NCBI GenBank assembly: GCA_027922465.2
Contig: BQMF02000472.1
Location: forward strand, 1-64,000
Origin: Turritopsis dohrnii
Taxonomy: Eukaryota; Cnidaria; Hydrozoa; Anthoathecata; Oceaniidae
Length of the DNA stretch: 64,000 nucleotides
Direction of reading: 5' to 3'
The position numbers and the translations under genes are program-made. Of the stretch, positions 32,760 through 44,408 are shown piece after piece (position 1 is the first letter of the stretch; each line of letters opens with the position of its first letter). The notes beneath the pieces were generated by a model. It was not told the origin of the DNA. It was given only the letters and a program-made list of their open reading frames with translations, and ran no database searches.

Positions 32760-35700
32760 CTGTTCAGTATATCCTTCTGTTGATGGATCGTAAAAGAGAG
32801 GTGGTTTACGAATGCGAGTTGATTGACGGGCTGGAGGAACTGAAGTCATTTGCATGTTCGATTCAGGCAGAGTCGTCTCCAGATGAGAAGATTCATTGAT
32901 GCTGTCTGGAATGGTGGAAGTTGGCGTTGAATCGTCGCCTCAGACATCCTCCGTAACAACATTTCAAGTTTCGACAGCAGGCGTGATGGGTGCAGATGAT
33001 GCTGAATGGTTGAATACCAGGTTGTCTGTCGGGATTACCATACCAATACGAACCCATTTGCGTGGAGTTGATCCATTCTGGTTTTGAACAAATACTCTGT
33101 TGCAGACTTGGAGGGGATGGGGTGGATGCAAGTGTTCATTGAGTGAGATGAGCATCTTGTCGTATTGCTGGCTTATTGTTTCCTCTTTTGACCTCCATAG
33201 GTCTCTCCACTGGGTTTGGAATTGTGGGTTCTCAAAGCTTACAAGATTCTTTTCGATGTAAGGTAGGGTGTCACGGAGTGGACGTCCAAAGAGAGGTTAG
33301 ATCTGCAGTGTTCCTTTGAGTGAGCAAGGCACGTACCATCCGATCAGTGTTCAGGTTACCATCAGGACCAACATTTTCCATTAGAAGACGTTTCGTTGAT
33401 TTGACTGCAAGTTCTGCTCTTCCATTGGATGATGGAAGGTATGTGGATGATATTCTATGACAGACTCCCCAGTGCTGCAGGAAATCTTCTGTTTGCTTTG
33501 TGGTAAATTCGGGGCCTCAGTCACTGGTTAATTCAATGGGTATACCAAATGTTGCGAAGAGCGTTCTGAGAGAGTTGCAGAGACTTTTGGATCCAGAGTT
33601 GCCATCAGTTGTTTTCATACGTCTATGTTCCGTCCAACCTGATAGTCCATCGGCTGCTACAAAGTAGCACCATCCACAGAAGAGGAAGTAATCACATGCG
33701 ATACCTTCAAACGGTGTATTGGGGATCCATGGTTCTATGGGAGGTGGTCGGAGTTGAGATAGAGCTTTCTTGTTAAATGGGCCACATCTTGCCCTCATTT
33801 CGTTGATATCATTGGTGATCCCTGGCCAGAAGATTGCAGGTTTGGCTCTTTCCGTCATACCAGTAGTACCTTGATGAGCTGCGTGAAGGGAATTCAGGAC
33901 TTCTTGATGCAAGGACGGAGGGATGACAATACGGTTATCTTTCATGATGACACCATCGAGGATCCAGAGATTGGAGCGGGTGTTCAGTGTCGATGTTATC
34001 CTCGTCATCAAGTAAGTCATCGTCATCTTCTGGGTTGTTGACAGGGCTTCGTGATGTTGCTTTTCCGAAGTGACTAGATTTTCCTGGTAGATGCTTACTG
34101 CTAAATCTCCAGGGAAGAGTACGTTGCTTAAGTTTAAGTTTGAAGATCCTTGTCTTGGAAATCTTGTTGAGGGTGGAATCACCAAGGACTTTCGCCAATG
34201 GTTCGTGGTCGGTAACAATGATCACAAGCAAGGGTGAAGAATTTGGTTTGTTTCGGGGAGCAAGCTATTACTAATGCCTCTCTTTCCACAGGGGCATAGC
34301 GTGTTTCGGCTGGTTTGAGAAATCGTGACCTAGCAAGTGTGATCTTCCAACCATCTTCGCAGCAGTCCAGTGTGATGGATGTAGAGTTGCAGTCCTTCTG
34401 GCATAGATAGAAACTGATTCCTATCTTGGACCAATCAGAACGAAGGCATGTGAGTTTCTCCATGTCAAAAATTTCCACTCCTTTCTTGGTAGCGTCGATG
34501 ATGAGATTCTTTGAGGATTGAAAGGCGGACTCAAGCTCATCAGACCAAACAAACTTTGATTTGGGACTTAGGAGATGTTTGAACGCAGCCATGATCTCTA
34601 TCAGTTGGGCATAATGACCGACTTGGTTGACTAGCCCAAACCACGGTCGAACCTCACTCAGTTTGGTGGGAGTAGGGAAGTCGCGAATGGCGCTGAGGAA
34701 CTTCTCAAGTGGTCTGATTTCTCTCTCTGTTACATGAAAACCAGCAAATTGGACTTCTCAGCTTGCAAATTGAAACTTGGATTCATTAAGGACGATACCG
34801 TTATTGCCAAGAAGGTCGAGAAAGTCAATGAGACGCCACCAATGATCAGAGCTGTATCATGGCTGTATCATCAACGCACTTTGTTTTTTGCGTGGAACAT
34901 CTTTGATGATCTCGTCGAATCGTCTTGCATATCCGTCACCGCTTGCTAGGAATCCTTGAGGTGCTGTGCGATATCTTAATCTTCCCCAGGGGATGAGGAA
35001 TGTTGTGAGGTGGGGGTCATCAGGGTAGATCTGGACTGAGTGATAACCATTCCACGCATCAGTAACCGTCTTCCATGTCATCGGTGGGATGGATTTGGCT
35101 TGCTGGGTGGTTGGACATGGTCGGTTTCATGAAGGCAGTTCTTCGGGGTTTACCGTCTGGCTTCCTAACGATGACCATGCGGTGGCACCATTCTGAAGTT
35201 TCACCCATCGGCACTTCTTCCAACACATCAAGGGCGACATCACCTCTAATTTGTTGTTCTACTTCAGCTTGCCAATGCAGCAGCACTGGGATGGGTTTAT
35301 GGATAGCTGTTAGGGTTGCATTTGGATTGACATACAACCTGATTTCGGGACCAGACATCCCTGGGAGTTGCTGATGCGGGCATTTGTTAAACGTGGATGC
35401 AGCATGACGATTGATCAGCCACTCTCTCATCTTGCTGTTGTTTTCTGGTGTAGCCTCGAAGGGTAGTTTGTCAGGACGACCCGTGATTGGCAACCACTTT
35501 GACTCGATGAGTGATATGTCAGCGGATCCAATCTTTGGGAAGCCTTCTGGGATGATACCAAGGTTGACGCAGGCGTGTCGAGATAGGTAGAAGCTTCCTG
35601 CATCAGGGCTAATGTTTTTCATGACAGGGGCAGTGTACCAGTTACCATTGCTATCTTGTCCGGTGAGGCGTATGAAGATTGCACTGTTGATGTTGATCTC

Positions 35701-35800
35701 CTCCCTGTTTGCTGTAGAGAGTGTTTGTTTTACAGCGAAGAGGTTGTGATCTGTAAAGCCACTCTTGTAAAATTCCTGTTGACTCCTTAACCTCCATAAC
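32760..35800 (-). pseudogene. Ty3/gypsy-type pol remnant (RT, RNase H, integrase)
   Basis: In coding order from the right: a protease/RT lead (about 35800-35100), RT core with TFLIPWGRLRY (34850-35080), RNase H-like segment (34180-34590), integrase zinc-binding and core blocks (33517-34000, with FWPGIT and GIPIELTSD) and the integrase C-terminal region (to about 32800, with STYLPSSNGRAE). It is spread over several frames with stops, so inactive. I did not find LTRs. No gag is attached; a gag of similar type lies at 51860-52890 on the other strand. Confidence 0.75.
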
Positions 35801-36170
35801 CTGGAGACATTAAAATACCGGGTTGGCGTCCGGCAGGGTCAGTCTTCTTCAAGCTTTGCTTCTTCAGCTTTGGTTGGCAAACTTCCTAGACATGGTGTGT
35901 CGATAAAAACACCTGGTTGGCAAGCCATAATTGTCTTTAGGGGTAGGTAGAGATACCACCCGGTCTAGTACCCCTACTTCATCTACTAGTGTAGATGTGC
36001 TGCTTGCAGTGCTATATCTACTCTAGGATGATGAACACTGGTCTCCTTGTTGCATTTGACTGTCTGACAAATGCTCGAGTCTATTGTCAATACTGCTTAG
36101 TTATCTATGTTGAGTAGTTTTACCTGATTGCTACTTTGCCGACTGGTAGTACATGAGCCCAAACTCTTTG

Positions 36171-36749
36171 CTACTTTAAACGTACAAACTTTCGCGGACA
36201 GAAACTTTCGCGGATTTCTCGGATTTTAGTCCAATCCGCGAAAGTTTGTCCCGCGAAAAATTCTGAATTGCTCGATCCGCGAAAGTTTATGTCCGCGAAA
36301 TGTTTCAAAATAGGCCATCCGCGAAAGTTAATGTCGACGAAAAATTCCAAAAACAGGGCATATCCTCAAAAATTTGGCCATGGGAAAAAAAAAAAAAAAA
36401 AAAGATCGCAATTAGTTTTTAACAATATTTTCACTAATACAAGTAATACTTTAGCAAAAAATACATTTTTAATCAAGTTCAATAAGTTTAATTTCTTTCA
36501 TTTGGTATCACGAAAATCAAAAAATATTGTTTTCCTCTTTGAGGAATAGTTAATAGTGACCCGATCCGCGAAAGTTTATACACGCGAAATATTTCAAAAT
36601 TTGCTCTCCGCGAAAGTTTATGCACGCGAAAAAAACTTGAACTGCTCATCCGCGAAAGTTAATGTCCGCTAAATAAAAAAAATTTGCGGATGGCTTCATC
36701 CGCGAAAGTTTCTGTCCGCGAAAGTTTGTACGTTTAAAGTAGCTACTTA
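36171..36749. mobile_element. MITE with about 45-base perfect terminal inverted repeats
   Basis: The left end gctactttaaacgtacaaac, continuing through ctttcgcggacagaaactt, is mirrored exactly by 36705-36749. Copies of a 'ccgcgaaagttt' motif recur about ten times near both ends. A poly(A) run lies inside at about 36384. It has no coding capacity, so it is non-autonomous. A TA target duplication is possible (TA|CTTTAAACG). Confidence 0.75.
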
Positions 36750-36978
36750 GAGAGGCTGCTCTATCAACAGTCGAAAAATGGCGTTGCAGTAGTAGTGCCA
36801 AGTTGCGCTTGGACGGCGCCCTGCTGCTGTAACAGTTCGCATCCTTAGAGGCCACAGCATTGCTTTTGTTACGACAATAGGTTCATAGCTAACAGCAAAT
36901 CTATATTCAAATGATCCTCTAGCACGAGTTCCCCAGCCAACACAACTTTGGATTTCTTTCTCCTCATTATGAAAAAAA

Positions 36979-38345
36979 ATGTCAAATTCTAGTAAATCTA
37001 AATTGGGTACTCGTAAATCGCCAACGTCTTTCTCACTTTCCTTCTCTAATATTCGTAGACTTCGTGGGAACTTCTCTCATTTAGAATCTTTTCTAGCCAA
37101 CTCATCTCCTGACATTCTTGCTATTTGTGAAACTAATCTTAACCCTTCTATTAGCTCTTCTGACTTCGATGTACCTGGCTATCTTCCTATTAATCACAAG
37201 GACTCATCTATTCTTATGCACGGCCTTGGTATCTATGTTTGTGACTGTCTTCCTGTCAGTTGTCAATTGAATCTTGAATCTCCTGACGAATCTTTCATCT
37301 GTCTACGTCTTTCTCTCTTGCATTCAACTAGTTATCTTTTCTTTGTGTATCGCTCCCCATTTTCTTGGTCGTGCAGTGTCATCAATTCTATCTCGGAAAA
37401 TATTGATAAAGCTCTCATATCTCACCCTTCTGCTAATATCTTTGTGTTTGGTGATTTCAATATTCATCATGCTGACTGGTTACCTATCTCCCTATCTGGC
37501 ATTGGCACTTTCAACTTTGCTATCTCTCACTCTCTTACTCAGCTTGTGAACTCTCCCACTCGCGTACCTGATCAAGCTGATCAGGAGCCTTCTTTACTTG
37601 ACCTATTCCTTTCATCTAACCCGAACATTTGCAAAACATCAACATCTGCGCCTTTGGGTAATTCTGATCATTCTGTTGTCAACGTAGCCATTGACTTTAA
37701 TTCCGCTTGCCCACACGATCCACCTATTCATCGCAAATTTTATTCGTACCATCGTGGTGACTGGGACAGCTTTCGAGATTTGATTCGTGACCTGCCGGTT
37801 GATCATATCTTTGCCTGTGATGCAGAGAGGTGTGCAGTGCAGATCTCTTCTTGGCTTCAGGTTGGTATTGATGAATTTGTTCCTTCTCGTAAATATCAGG
37901 TTAAACCTCACTCTACACCCTGGTTCCCTCCTGCCATTTCTGCTGCAATTGCCCATCCTAATCATTTTTCCATCGTTATCAACGTTGTAGTAGTGAAGAC
38001 AACAGGCGTCTTTTCACCAAAGCTCGCGACGACTGTAAAAAAGCCATTGAGGAGGCTAAATGCATCTATCGAAATCTGGTCCATGATTGGCTTATATCTG
38101 AATCTATTGGGTCTCGTGATTTCTGGCGTATCTATCGGAGCTTTTCTAATAAGGGTTAGTCTTTGATCCCACCACTCTTCAACGGTCCTGAGGTGTTGAC
38201 ATCTGCTGTTAGTAAGGCGGAGCTCTTTGCTAAACAGTTCAGCAGGAACTCCACCCTTGATGACACTGGTCATGTTTTGCCCGATATTGACTCCAAAACT
38301 GACGTGGTTTTGTCTTCTCTGAACACAATCCCTAAGATGGTTTCG
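36979..38345 (+). pseudogene. LINE APE-type endonuclease ORF, 3' truncated
   Basis: ATG at 36979, then an exonuclease-endonuclease-phosphatase domain: SNIRRLRGNF, ICETNL, VFGDFNIHHADW, LLDLFLSSN and LGNSDHSVVNV. This domain nicks the target in target-primed reverse transcription. The frame shifts in the T run at 37966-37971 and a TAG lies at 38158-38160. The linker towards RT is recognisable to about 38345, where sequence switches to a minus-strand LINE. The reverse transcriptase is missing. It resembles the 3' LINE tail at 52889-53522 in style (CR1/L2-like clade). Confidence 0.75.
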
Positions 38346-39775
38346 AATGTTATTAGTATACTCTGTAGGCTATTCAGGAAGTGCATCGATGAATCTTGTC
38401 AGAATTTAGAAGGGTCGTTTTTGTTTTCTTCCAGCAAGTTTTTATTATTGTCTGAGAGGTTGCTTTACGTATAAGAATATTTACTCTATTTCTTAATACT
38501 TTGTATGCTTCTCTGTCAGTTTCATGTTTACTTTTACGACATTTTCGTAACATATTATCTCTTTGATTTACCAGCGATTTTATTTCTTTAGTTAGCCAAG
38601 GGCACGGTTTCCCCTTTATTTTTCTTTCCATCTTAGGTGCTCTTTTGTTAATTGTTTCGATGAGATATGTATAGAATAAATTCCACGCATCGTTGACATT
38701 TGAAATAGAGTAATAAAAATCCCAGTTTTTTGCTGACAAATCGTCTCGTATTACGTTTTCAGAATAGTTTCGATAATCACAACAATTTATTTTCTTTGGA
38801 GCAAACTTTGCACAATGTTGTTTTCTAATACAGCCAACCATTTCATGATCAGCAATACTTGAGGGAATTGTTGTTGTATCTTTAATGTTTTCAATGTGTG
38901 TAGATGCAATAATGTCAATAAGTGTCTCAGATTCATTCGAAATTCTCGTGGGAGCTTTCACTAATTGTTTCAAACCATAAAGGCTCATAATTGCTTTGAA
39001 TTCAATGTTTGAATCTTTATTGAGAAAGTTAACATTTGCATCACTTATAACAATTATCTCTTTGTTTTCCTTTGAAACGGTGGATAAGTTATCTGCAAAA
39101 AGTTTATTAAAGTTTTTTGGTAGATATTTAGAAGAATCCGGGGGTCGATACAGGATTCCTAGTATGGCGTTTTTTGCATTTTTCAGGTCAGCCATAAAAG
39201 TTCAATTTTATCATTTTCCAGATCTTCATGTCTTTGTATAGGGATTTTATTTGAGACATAAGCTCCAACACCTCCTCTTTTCCCATTTGATCTTGCTTTA
39301 CTGAAAAAGTTGTACCCCGGAATTTCAAATGAATCAAAGTCTGTTGATGAAATATGTGTTTCACTGAGAGATAATATATCAATGTTTTTGTAAGTTTGTA
39401 AAATTATTTCTAAGTGAGGAACATTTGTTGGGAAGCCTCGAATATTTTGATGAAACAGGCTCAAACCTTTCTTCGATAATAATGTGGATAGCTCAGGAAT
39501 ATCGGGTCCTGGAGAAGTTTCAACATCCCCAGCAAGTAATAAAAGCATTGATACAAACACATTTCTTCTGCCATAACAGCTTGACTTCATTTTTTTGCAG
39601 CTATACCATATATTTCCATGATTTGTAGACTTCTTTAAACTAATATTCACACATTCAAATCCTTGAGTATCAAAATATAGTTTCTTCACAAAAATAACAG
39701 CAAGTATGACAATCATAACTTTAGCAATTATAAAGCGTCTGCTCTCTTTGGCTGCCATCTTTGCCATGAGGAATT
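38346..39775 (-). pseudogene. LINE endonuclease ORF with 2A-like N terminus, 3' truncated
   Basis: Starts at about 39767 (an upstream in-frame ATG) with a hydrophobic leader (residues about 13-31), then a 2A-like motif (81-88) and an APE endonuclease: FHQNIRG, SLSETHIS, then in the next frame GILYRPP, VISDANVNF, LIDIIAST and IADHEMVG. A one-base loss near 39190 moves the frame between the two halves. The reverse transcriptase part is absent. Similar to the LINE at 50110-51720. It appears to sit against, or inside, a piggyBac end on its right. Confidence 0.75.
39504..39527 (-). other. 2A-like motif in a LINE, Asn replaced by Ser
   Basis: Encodes DVETSPGP after LLLLAG. The family consensus is DVExNPGP, so the nearly invariant Asn is Ser here. 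Skipping is probably weak or absent. Confidence 0.6.
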
Positions 39776-40301
39776 GGCCTTTTTTTTATCCTATTTTAGG
39801 ACTTTTAGGAATTTTAGAAGGTGTTAGAGGCCGGCTTTACTTGAGGTCTAGAAAAGATTTTGATCTGATTTTTTTTGTTTGTTCAAGCTTATATTTGTCT
39901 GCATCATATCCAAATTTCATTCTCAAAACTTCATTTTTTGATATTTACTTTTGATCTCAAAGTTGAAATTTTCATTTTTCAACAAATAAATCACTATGAT
40001 TTTTTGGTAATTTTCTTTATTATTTATCTGAAAAACGAGGTATTACTTTTTGTTATATCTTTTGTAGTTCACTTTTCATTTCCATTTGAGTAAAAGCCTT
40101 CCGAAAAGTATTTTCCATTTGCGTCATTGATACAGCCGTTTTTTTGTTAAAGTTTTTAAACAACTTTTATAGAACAAAACCTAGACAAGTGTATAAATAA
40201 GAATATACAGAAAGTACGCTCCTTCACAGGTGATATCATACGGTCATCTCAAAGCTTGCTGGTGTTTTTAAAAAGCCGTTTATATGCGTCCTGAAAGGGT
40301 T
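39776..40301 (+). mobile_element. piggyBac right-end remnant
   Basis: 39830-40301 is homologous to the 3' region of the piggyBac at 26651-29608. It ends in the TIR cgtcctgaaaggg followed by TTAA (40298-40301). No transposase remains, and the matching left end was not found in the window. Confidence 0.65.
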
Positions 40302-40754
40302 AAAACAAAAGCAAAAAAATATTTTGTTTCATGACGCACTTTTTTCACCTGTTTGACAGGGTAAGAAAGGTTCAGTTTTAAAACATTTTCATTGCTCGAA
40401 AAAAAGGTTCACCCATCTCAGGCAGTCAGACAAACGTTAGAATACAACACTGGCAAACCGAACACAGTATCATGTTATGCCACCACTGTTTGTTGTCTAA
40501 AATGTTTAAGCAGTGTGTGTATTGTTTTCTAAGCCAAGTCAACTGTAGTCCTTGGAATATAAATTTAATAATAATTATAATAAAAAAAAACGTTATCTCT
40601 TGGCTCACCAGCCAAAAAGGTCACGTTCGATTGGGGTTGCAATGTATTTGTTTCGCACTGACGTCGCACACACAAAAAAACATTTTGCTGACAGCTCAAT
40701 CTACCATTTTGAGTGACAGACAAACAAACAGAGAATTGGCTATTGATATATAGA
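40302..40754 (-). mobile_element. Helitron remnant, 5' portion
   Basis: The minus strand reads TCTATATATCAATAGCC from 40754, preceded by A, the same 5' end as the complete copy at 49221. Homology continues for about 450 bases until the TTAA of the piggyBac end. It could be the other half of 31455-31718. Confidence 0.7.
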
Positions 40755-40889
40755 TAACAGACTAGGTAGGTGTTATAATAACACATGACATTAAGAAGCC
40801 TAGAAATTTTTGTATTTGTATAATTTGTACATATATTAAGTTCCAGATATGCACGTAAACAGTATTTGAAGACCAAGTATAAAACAATT

Positions 40890-41160
40890 CAATGATTGGA
40901 TCATTAATATTTAGATCATTCAGTAATTTGCAAACATAACACTTGTCCTTGAACAATAACTTCCTTCTAACAAGACCAGCATTTCTCAATTTTCTTAGCT
41001 CTTCACTTTTTGACGTCTCAGCCGCTTATACAAAAGATAGGCATATGAAATCATGAGTCCATGTATCTTTCGACATTGTTGACACAGCAGGTGATGGGCC
41101 ACCAATTACTAAACCTCCTTGACCAGCGACATTTTCGAATCCCTTCATACTTCTCAACGT
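40890..41160 (-). pseudogene. Fragment of an unnamed multicopy gene family
   Basis: One minus-strand frame with a single TAA reads GGLVIGGPSPAVSTMS, DTWTHDFICLS, then after the stop ELRKLRNAGLVRRKLLF. I recall the 'TWTHDFICL..' and 'LRNAGLGRK' style blocks from multicopy proteins of cnidarians and other invertebrates, but not a function. Low certainty. Confidence 0.35.
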
Positions 41161-41404
41161 GAGTAAAAATTGCTTTAAAATCAACTATTGTTTGCCTTAA
41201 TCTTACTTTAAACAATTATTTTTGTTTTTATTTGATATGTTTTGTTGTTTCTTTTGCTGGAAATGGCTAAAATTTCTGTGTTTCCTTTCCAGGTAAACAA
41301 ACCCAAGAATAGCGGATGATTCAAGTAGTAACTCAATGAAAAAAAAGTAAGACAGTTATTTTTGTACATTGTAAAGTTGAAAGGTATCATTTTTATAATG
41401 TTAT

Positions 41405-41911
41405 TCAATATTTTGTTTTGAATGTCTGAGTAAACAGTTCTGTGCTATATATTGCAAATTTTTTTACATTTAAGTTACTTCTCTTCTGCGTATAAATATA
41501 TATTTTGAGCCATATTGCTATTTGTTTCTGTTTTAACTCTTCTGAATGTAAGAAATGAATTAAAAAATTAAATTTGATGTTTTTCTCTTCACCGACTTTG
41601 ATACCATCAGAAATTTTGTTTTTCTTGTTAAACTTTCTCTGTAGAGCGTTCATTAATGTGAAAAGGGTTTTGAGCAACAGATGAAACAAAATGCAGCTTT
41701 TATTCACTGATACCTTTGTGTCTTCTCCACCTCTCTTTTGAAACTTTTCTGTCTTGGAAGAGAAAAGAGAATTATTCCTGCACATCCAGTATTTCATACT
41801 GACGAAGTGAGTTTCAGCGTTCTTTCTCATATACTCTGTAGTGACACCAGTAATAGATTCCAGTGAAGTGTAGTCCTCCCGACTGGCACCGGCCTTGGAA
41901 AAGGTTGTCAA
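41405..41911 (-). CDS. Unrecognised open frame, 168 codons
   Basis: Open from 41911 to 41405 with a Lys-rich composition. No domain or motif recognised, and no homologous copy elsewhere in the window. It may be a pseudogene exon or chance. Confidence 0.2.
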   Translation of the reverse strand: MTTFSKAGASREDYTSLESITGVTTEYMRKNAETHFVSMKYWMCRNNSLFSSKTEKFQKRGGEDTKVSVNKSCILFHLLLKTLFTLMNALQRKFNKKNKISDGIKVGEEKNIKFNFLIHFLHSEELKQKQIAIWLKIYIYTQKRSNLNVKKFAIYSTELFTQTFKTKY

Positions 41912-43129
41912 TGTATAAGGAACCTGTTTTTTTCTTTATCACTAGAAAACATACCCTTGAAAAATTTTTTGACACCTTTAGATAAAAAAAGTGTGTATGG
42001 CGTGCAATGAACAGGTGCCTACTTTAATAATGTTATGCTCATTTCCTCAAGGTACTTTTCCAATTTTCTTTCAACCCAAGTTTGTTTTTGGTCCGTCCAT
42101 CCCAAAAATGCACAAGGGCTTTCACAAATTCCAAATAAAGGTTCACCAAGGCACCTGCGTCACAATGGCCAACAAACAGGGAACCACAATACTTGTCCTT
42201 TTTGGACTTGGCTAGTGGTAGTTTAACAATTAAATTGTAATTACGCTCTGATTTCTAATTTTATGTTTTGTAGATATGTGTAAACTTTAAGGTATCGGGC
42301 AGACATTCCAACCATAGAGAATCTGATATCGGGAGTTTTACTAACGAGGGTCAACCAGGGTTGGGGCAGAGGTGGGAATTTTGGCTTTAATCTTTGTCTA
42401 GAACGCCGGAAAGGGCCATCTTGAAGAATAATTTTGAGATTCAAACTAGTCAGTGATGAGCATTGTCGCTGTGAACTATTTCATTGAAATTCTAGTCAGG
42501 GGTACTCACACGCAAACCTGAAAATTTATTTTCATTTTCAATGCAAAGTGGAACACTGTTTTGAATCTTTTCAAAAATGTGAAATTATTTAAAATTCTCC
42601 AAAATTTTCCTTTGAATTTTGCTTTTGTATGCTTTTTAATTCTATTTTTTTATCATTTTGTGGTGAAAAACTTTAAAGAACCCTAAAAACGAGGTTAATT
42701 TACATATGTTATTTTTTACCATAATGTAGGCACTGATTAGCTACAACCGGCAATTTATACACAGGCGGCGCTTGCTATAATAGTGGAGTGATAATATGTT
42801 GAACTGCAAGCTTGTCATTAAAATGAGCACATTTTGAAAAAATGTGGCCTTTTATATCCTGATATCAAGAGATCATCTGGCTCAACGGGAGACCGGGATT
42901 GTCATCTTGAGATCGCGAGTCTCCCGGTCTTATTGTGAGGGTTGGAATGTATGATCGGGTTCATTTCTCAGTCAAAAGATAGGTATGGTATTGTGCAATC
43001 CAAACGCTCTGACATAAATAATATTATTCTTTACGACAATGTTCACTACACATCATCATTATTATATTACTCTATATATGAGAAGCAATTATATGTCCTT
43101 GAAACTAATTTGATTTATTTTGAAAAAGA
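41912..43129. other. Non-coding stretch with one strong hairpin
   Basis: No gene seen. AGACCGGGA (42890-42898) and TCCCGGTCT (42922-42930) form a perfect 9-bp stem with a 23-base loop that includes gatcgcga. Confidence 0.4.
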
Positions 43130-43806
43130 GTGACAATCCCAGTCACCCTGATTATGTTCACAGTAAAATCAGCTAGGAAGGAAATATCAAAAGTCTCAAA
43201 AGACACAAAAGATCGATGATACGCATAGAAATGTTGTCTTGCAAAGAGCACACAGTTACTGAACCTCCTGAAAATCTTTCCTAACAATATGAGGAAATAT
43301 ATCCAGTTAGATTTTGAAAGTTCCTTGCCATCACCTGCTGTTTCAGAATAATCAGCGATAACATATGTTGCAAAGACATTGAAATATGAAATTTGTAAAA
43401 GGAACTGTCTGTTTTGGAATTATGTAATACGAAAGTGAAACTTGAAAACAAACTGCTGAGAGAGACAAACCCTTTTTCTATGAATTCAGACAAGAAAATG
43501 ATGAGAAATCCAAAGTTTTAACTAGCCTGGACTGGAATACCATCAACAGTATGTTTAACAGCTTAAAAAGTGGTACAGTGGAATCTGTCTAAAGCGGACA
43601 TGGTCTAAAGCGGACATCTCTGTAAAACGGACACTTTCCTTTGGAACAGAATGATTTCTGGTCAATTTCTCATAAGATATCCTCTATAAGGCGGACAGTT
43701 ATAAAGCAGACACTTTGTAAAGCGGACGCTTTTTTCGCACCCTATAAAAAAAATCGGTTTAAACTGGACACAAGACAAAAAAGTCAATTTTTGGTTTTTA
43801 TTCTTT

Positions 43807-44267
43807 TCATTTTGTGCATTGTGTAACTTTTTTATTTACAATTTCTAAACTTTTTTCAATGTTTTTCTTTGCCCAATCAACAGCTTTATTAACACCAACA
43901 AATTTGTATTTGACAGGGATCTCTAAGCCATAACCAGCACCTCTGTTCACGCGTTTTCCAGTTACTCGGCACTTTAATTCACAATTGAGGATCTTGGTAA
44001 AGCGGTTAAATATTTTGCTAACATTTTTAGGCACATGTCCAACTGTACGTCCCTCAAAGGTGACGGCCATTGCAAACTTGTCGTGTACGTTGTCTTCTTC
44101 GTGGATGAATCTTCGTCACCAATTGTTGGTTGCCATGTATTCTTATATACATGGTACCCTCGAACAAAAGGATCGAAGGCAAATTGCTGCTGTTTAATGA
44201 AAACCACGAGGATCTCCTCCTCAGGATTTCTCAACAAAAGTTCAACTACATATATAATAGCCGCCAT
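43807..44267 (-). pseudogene. HIRAN-like protein gene inside the Tigger element, one frameshift
   Basis: Starts at 44267 (MAAIIYV). The first frame gives FDPFVRGYHVYKNTWQPTIG, then a shift of one base near 44115. The second frame continues HDKFAMAVTFEGRTVGHVPK, then CRVTGKR and GAGYGLEIPVKYKF to 43807. The pattern (RGY..., NVHD.FAMAV, VGHVP) matches the HIRAN domain, which in Rad5/HLTF binds DNA 3' ends. About 150 residues, a free-standing HIRAN-like protein. Its place inside perfect TIRs and its divergence from the transposase suggest it is element cargo. The assignment rests on motif recall. Confidence 0.65.
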
Positions 44268-44408
44268 TTGAAACTCACTTTGTGATGCTGTGAAAATGCT
44301 GTAAAAACGTTTAAAAATAATTTGAATGACTCAAATCATTCCAATATTTGATAAACATTCAAAATTTTATTTCTAAACATCAAATAAAGTCTTGGGTGTT
44401 TGAACAAC
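44268..44408. promoter_or_regulatory. Divergent promoter region of the Tigger element
   Basis: Separates the starts of the HIRAN-like gene (44267, minus) and the transposase (ATG 44409, plus). AT-rich, with no clear TATA box. Its role is inferred from the arrangement. Confidence 0.35.

Noticed and set aside
37139..37160. ttaacccttc as a possible piggyBac left end for the remnant at 39776-40301
   Set aside because: It lies inside the open LINE endonuclease frame and matches only the first few bases.
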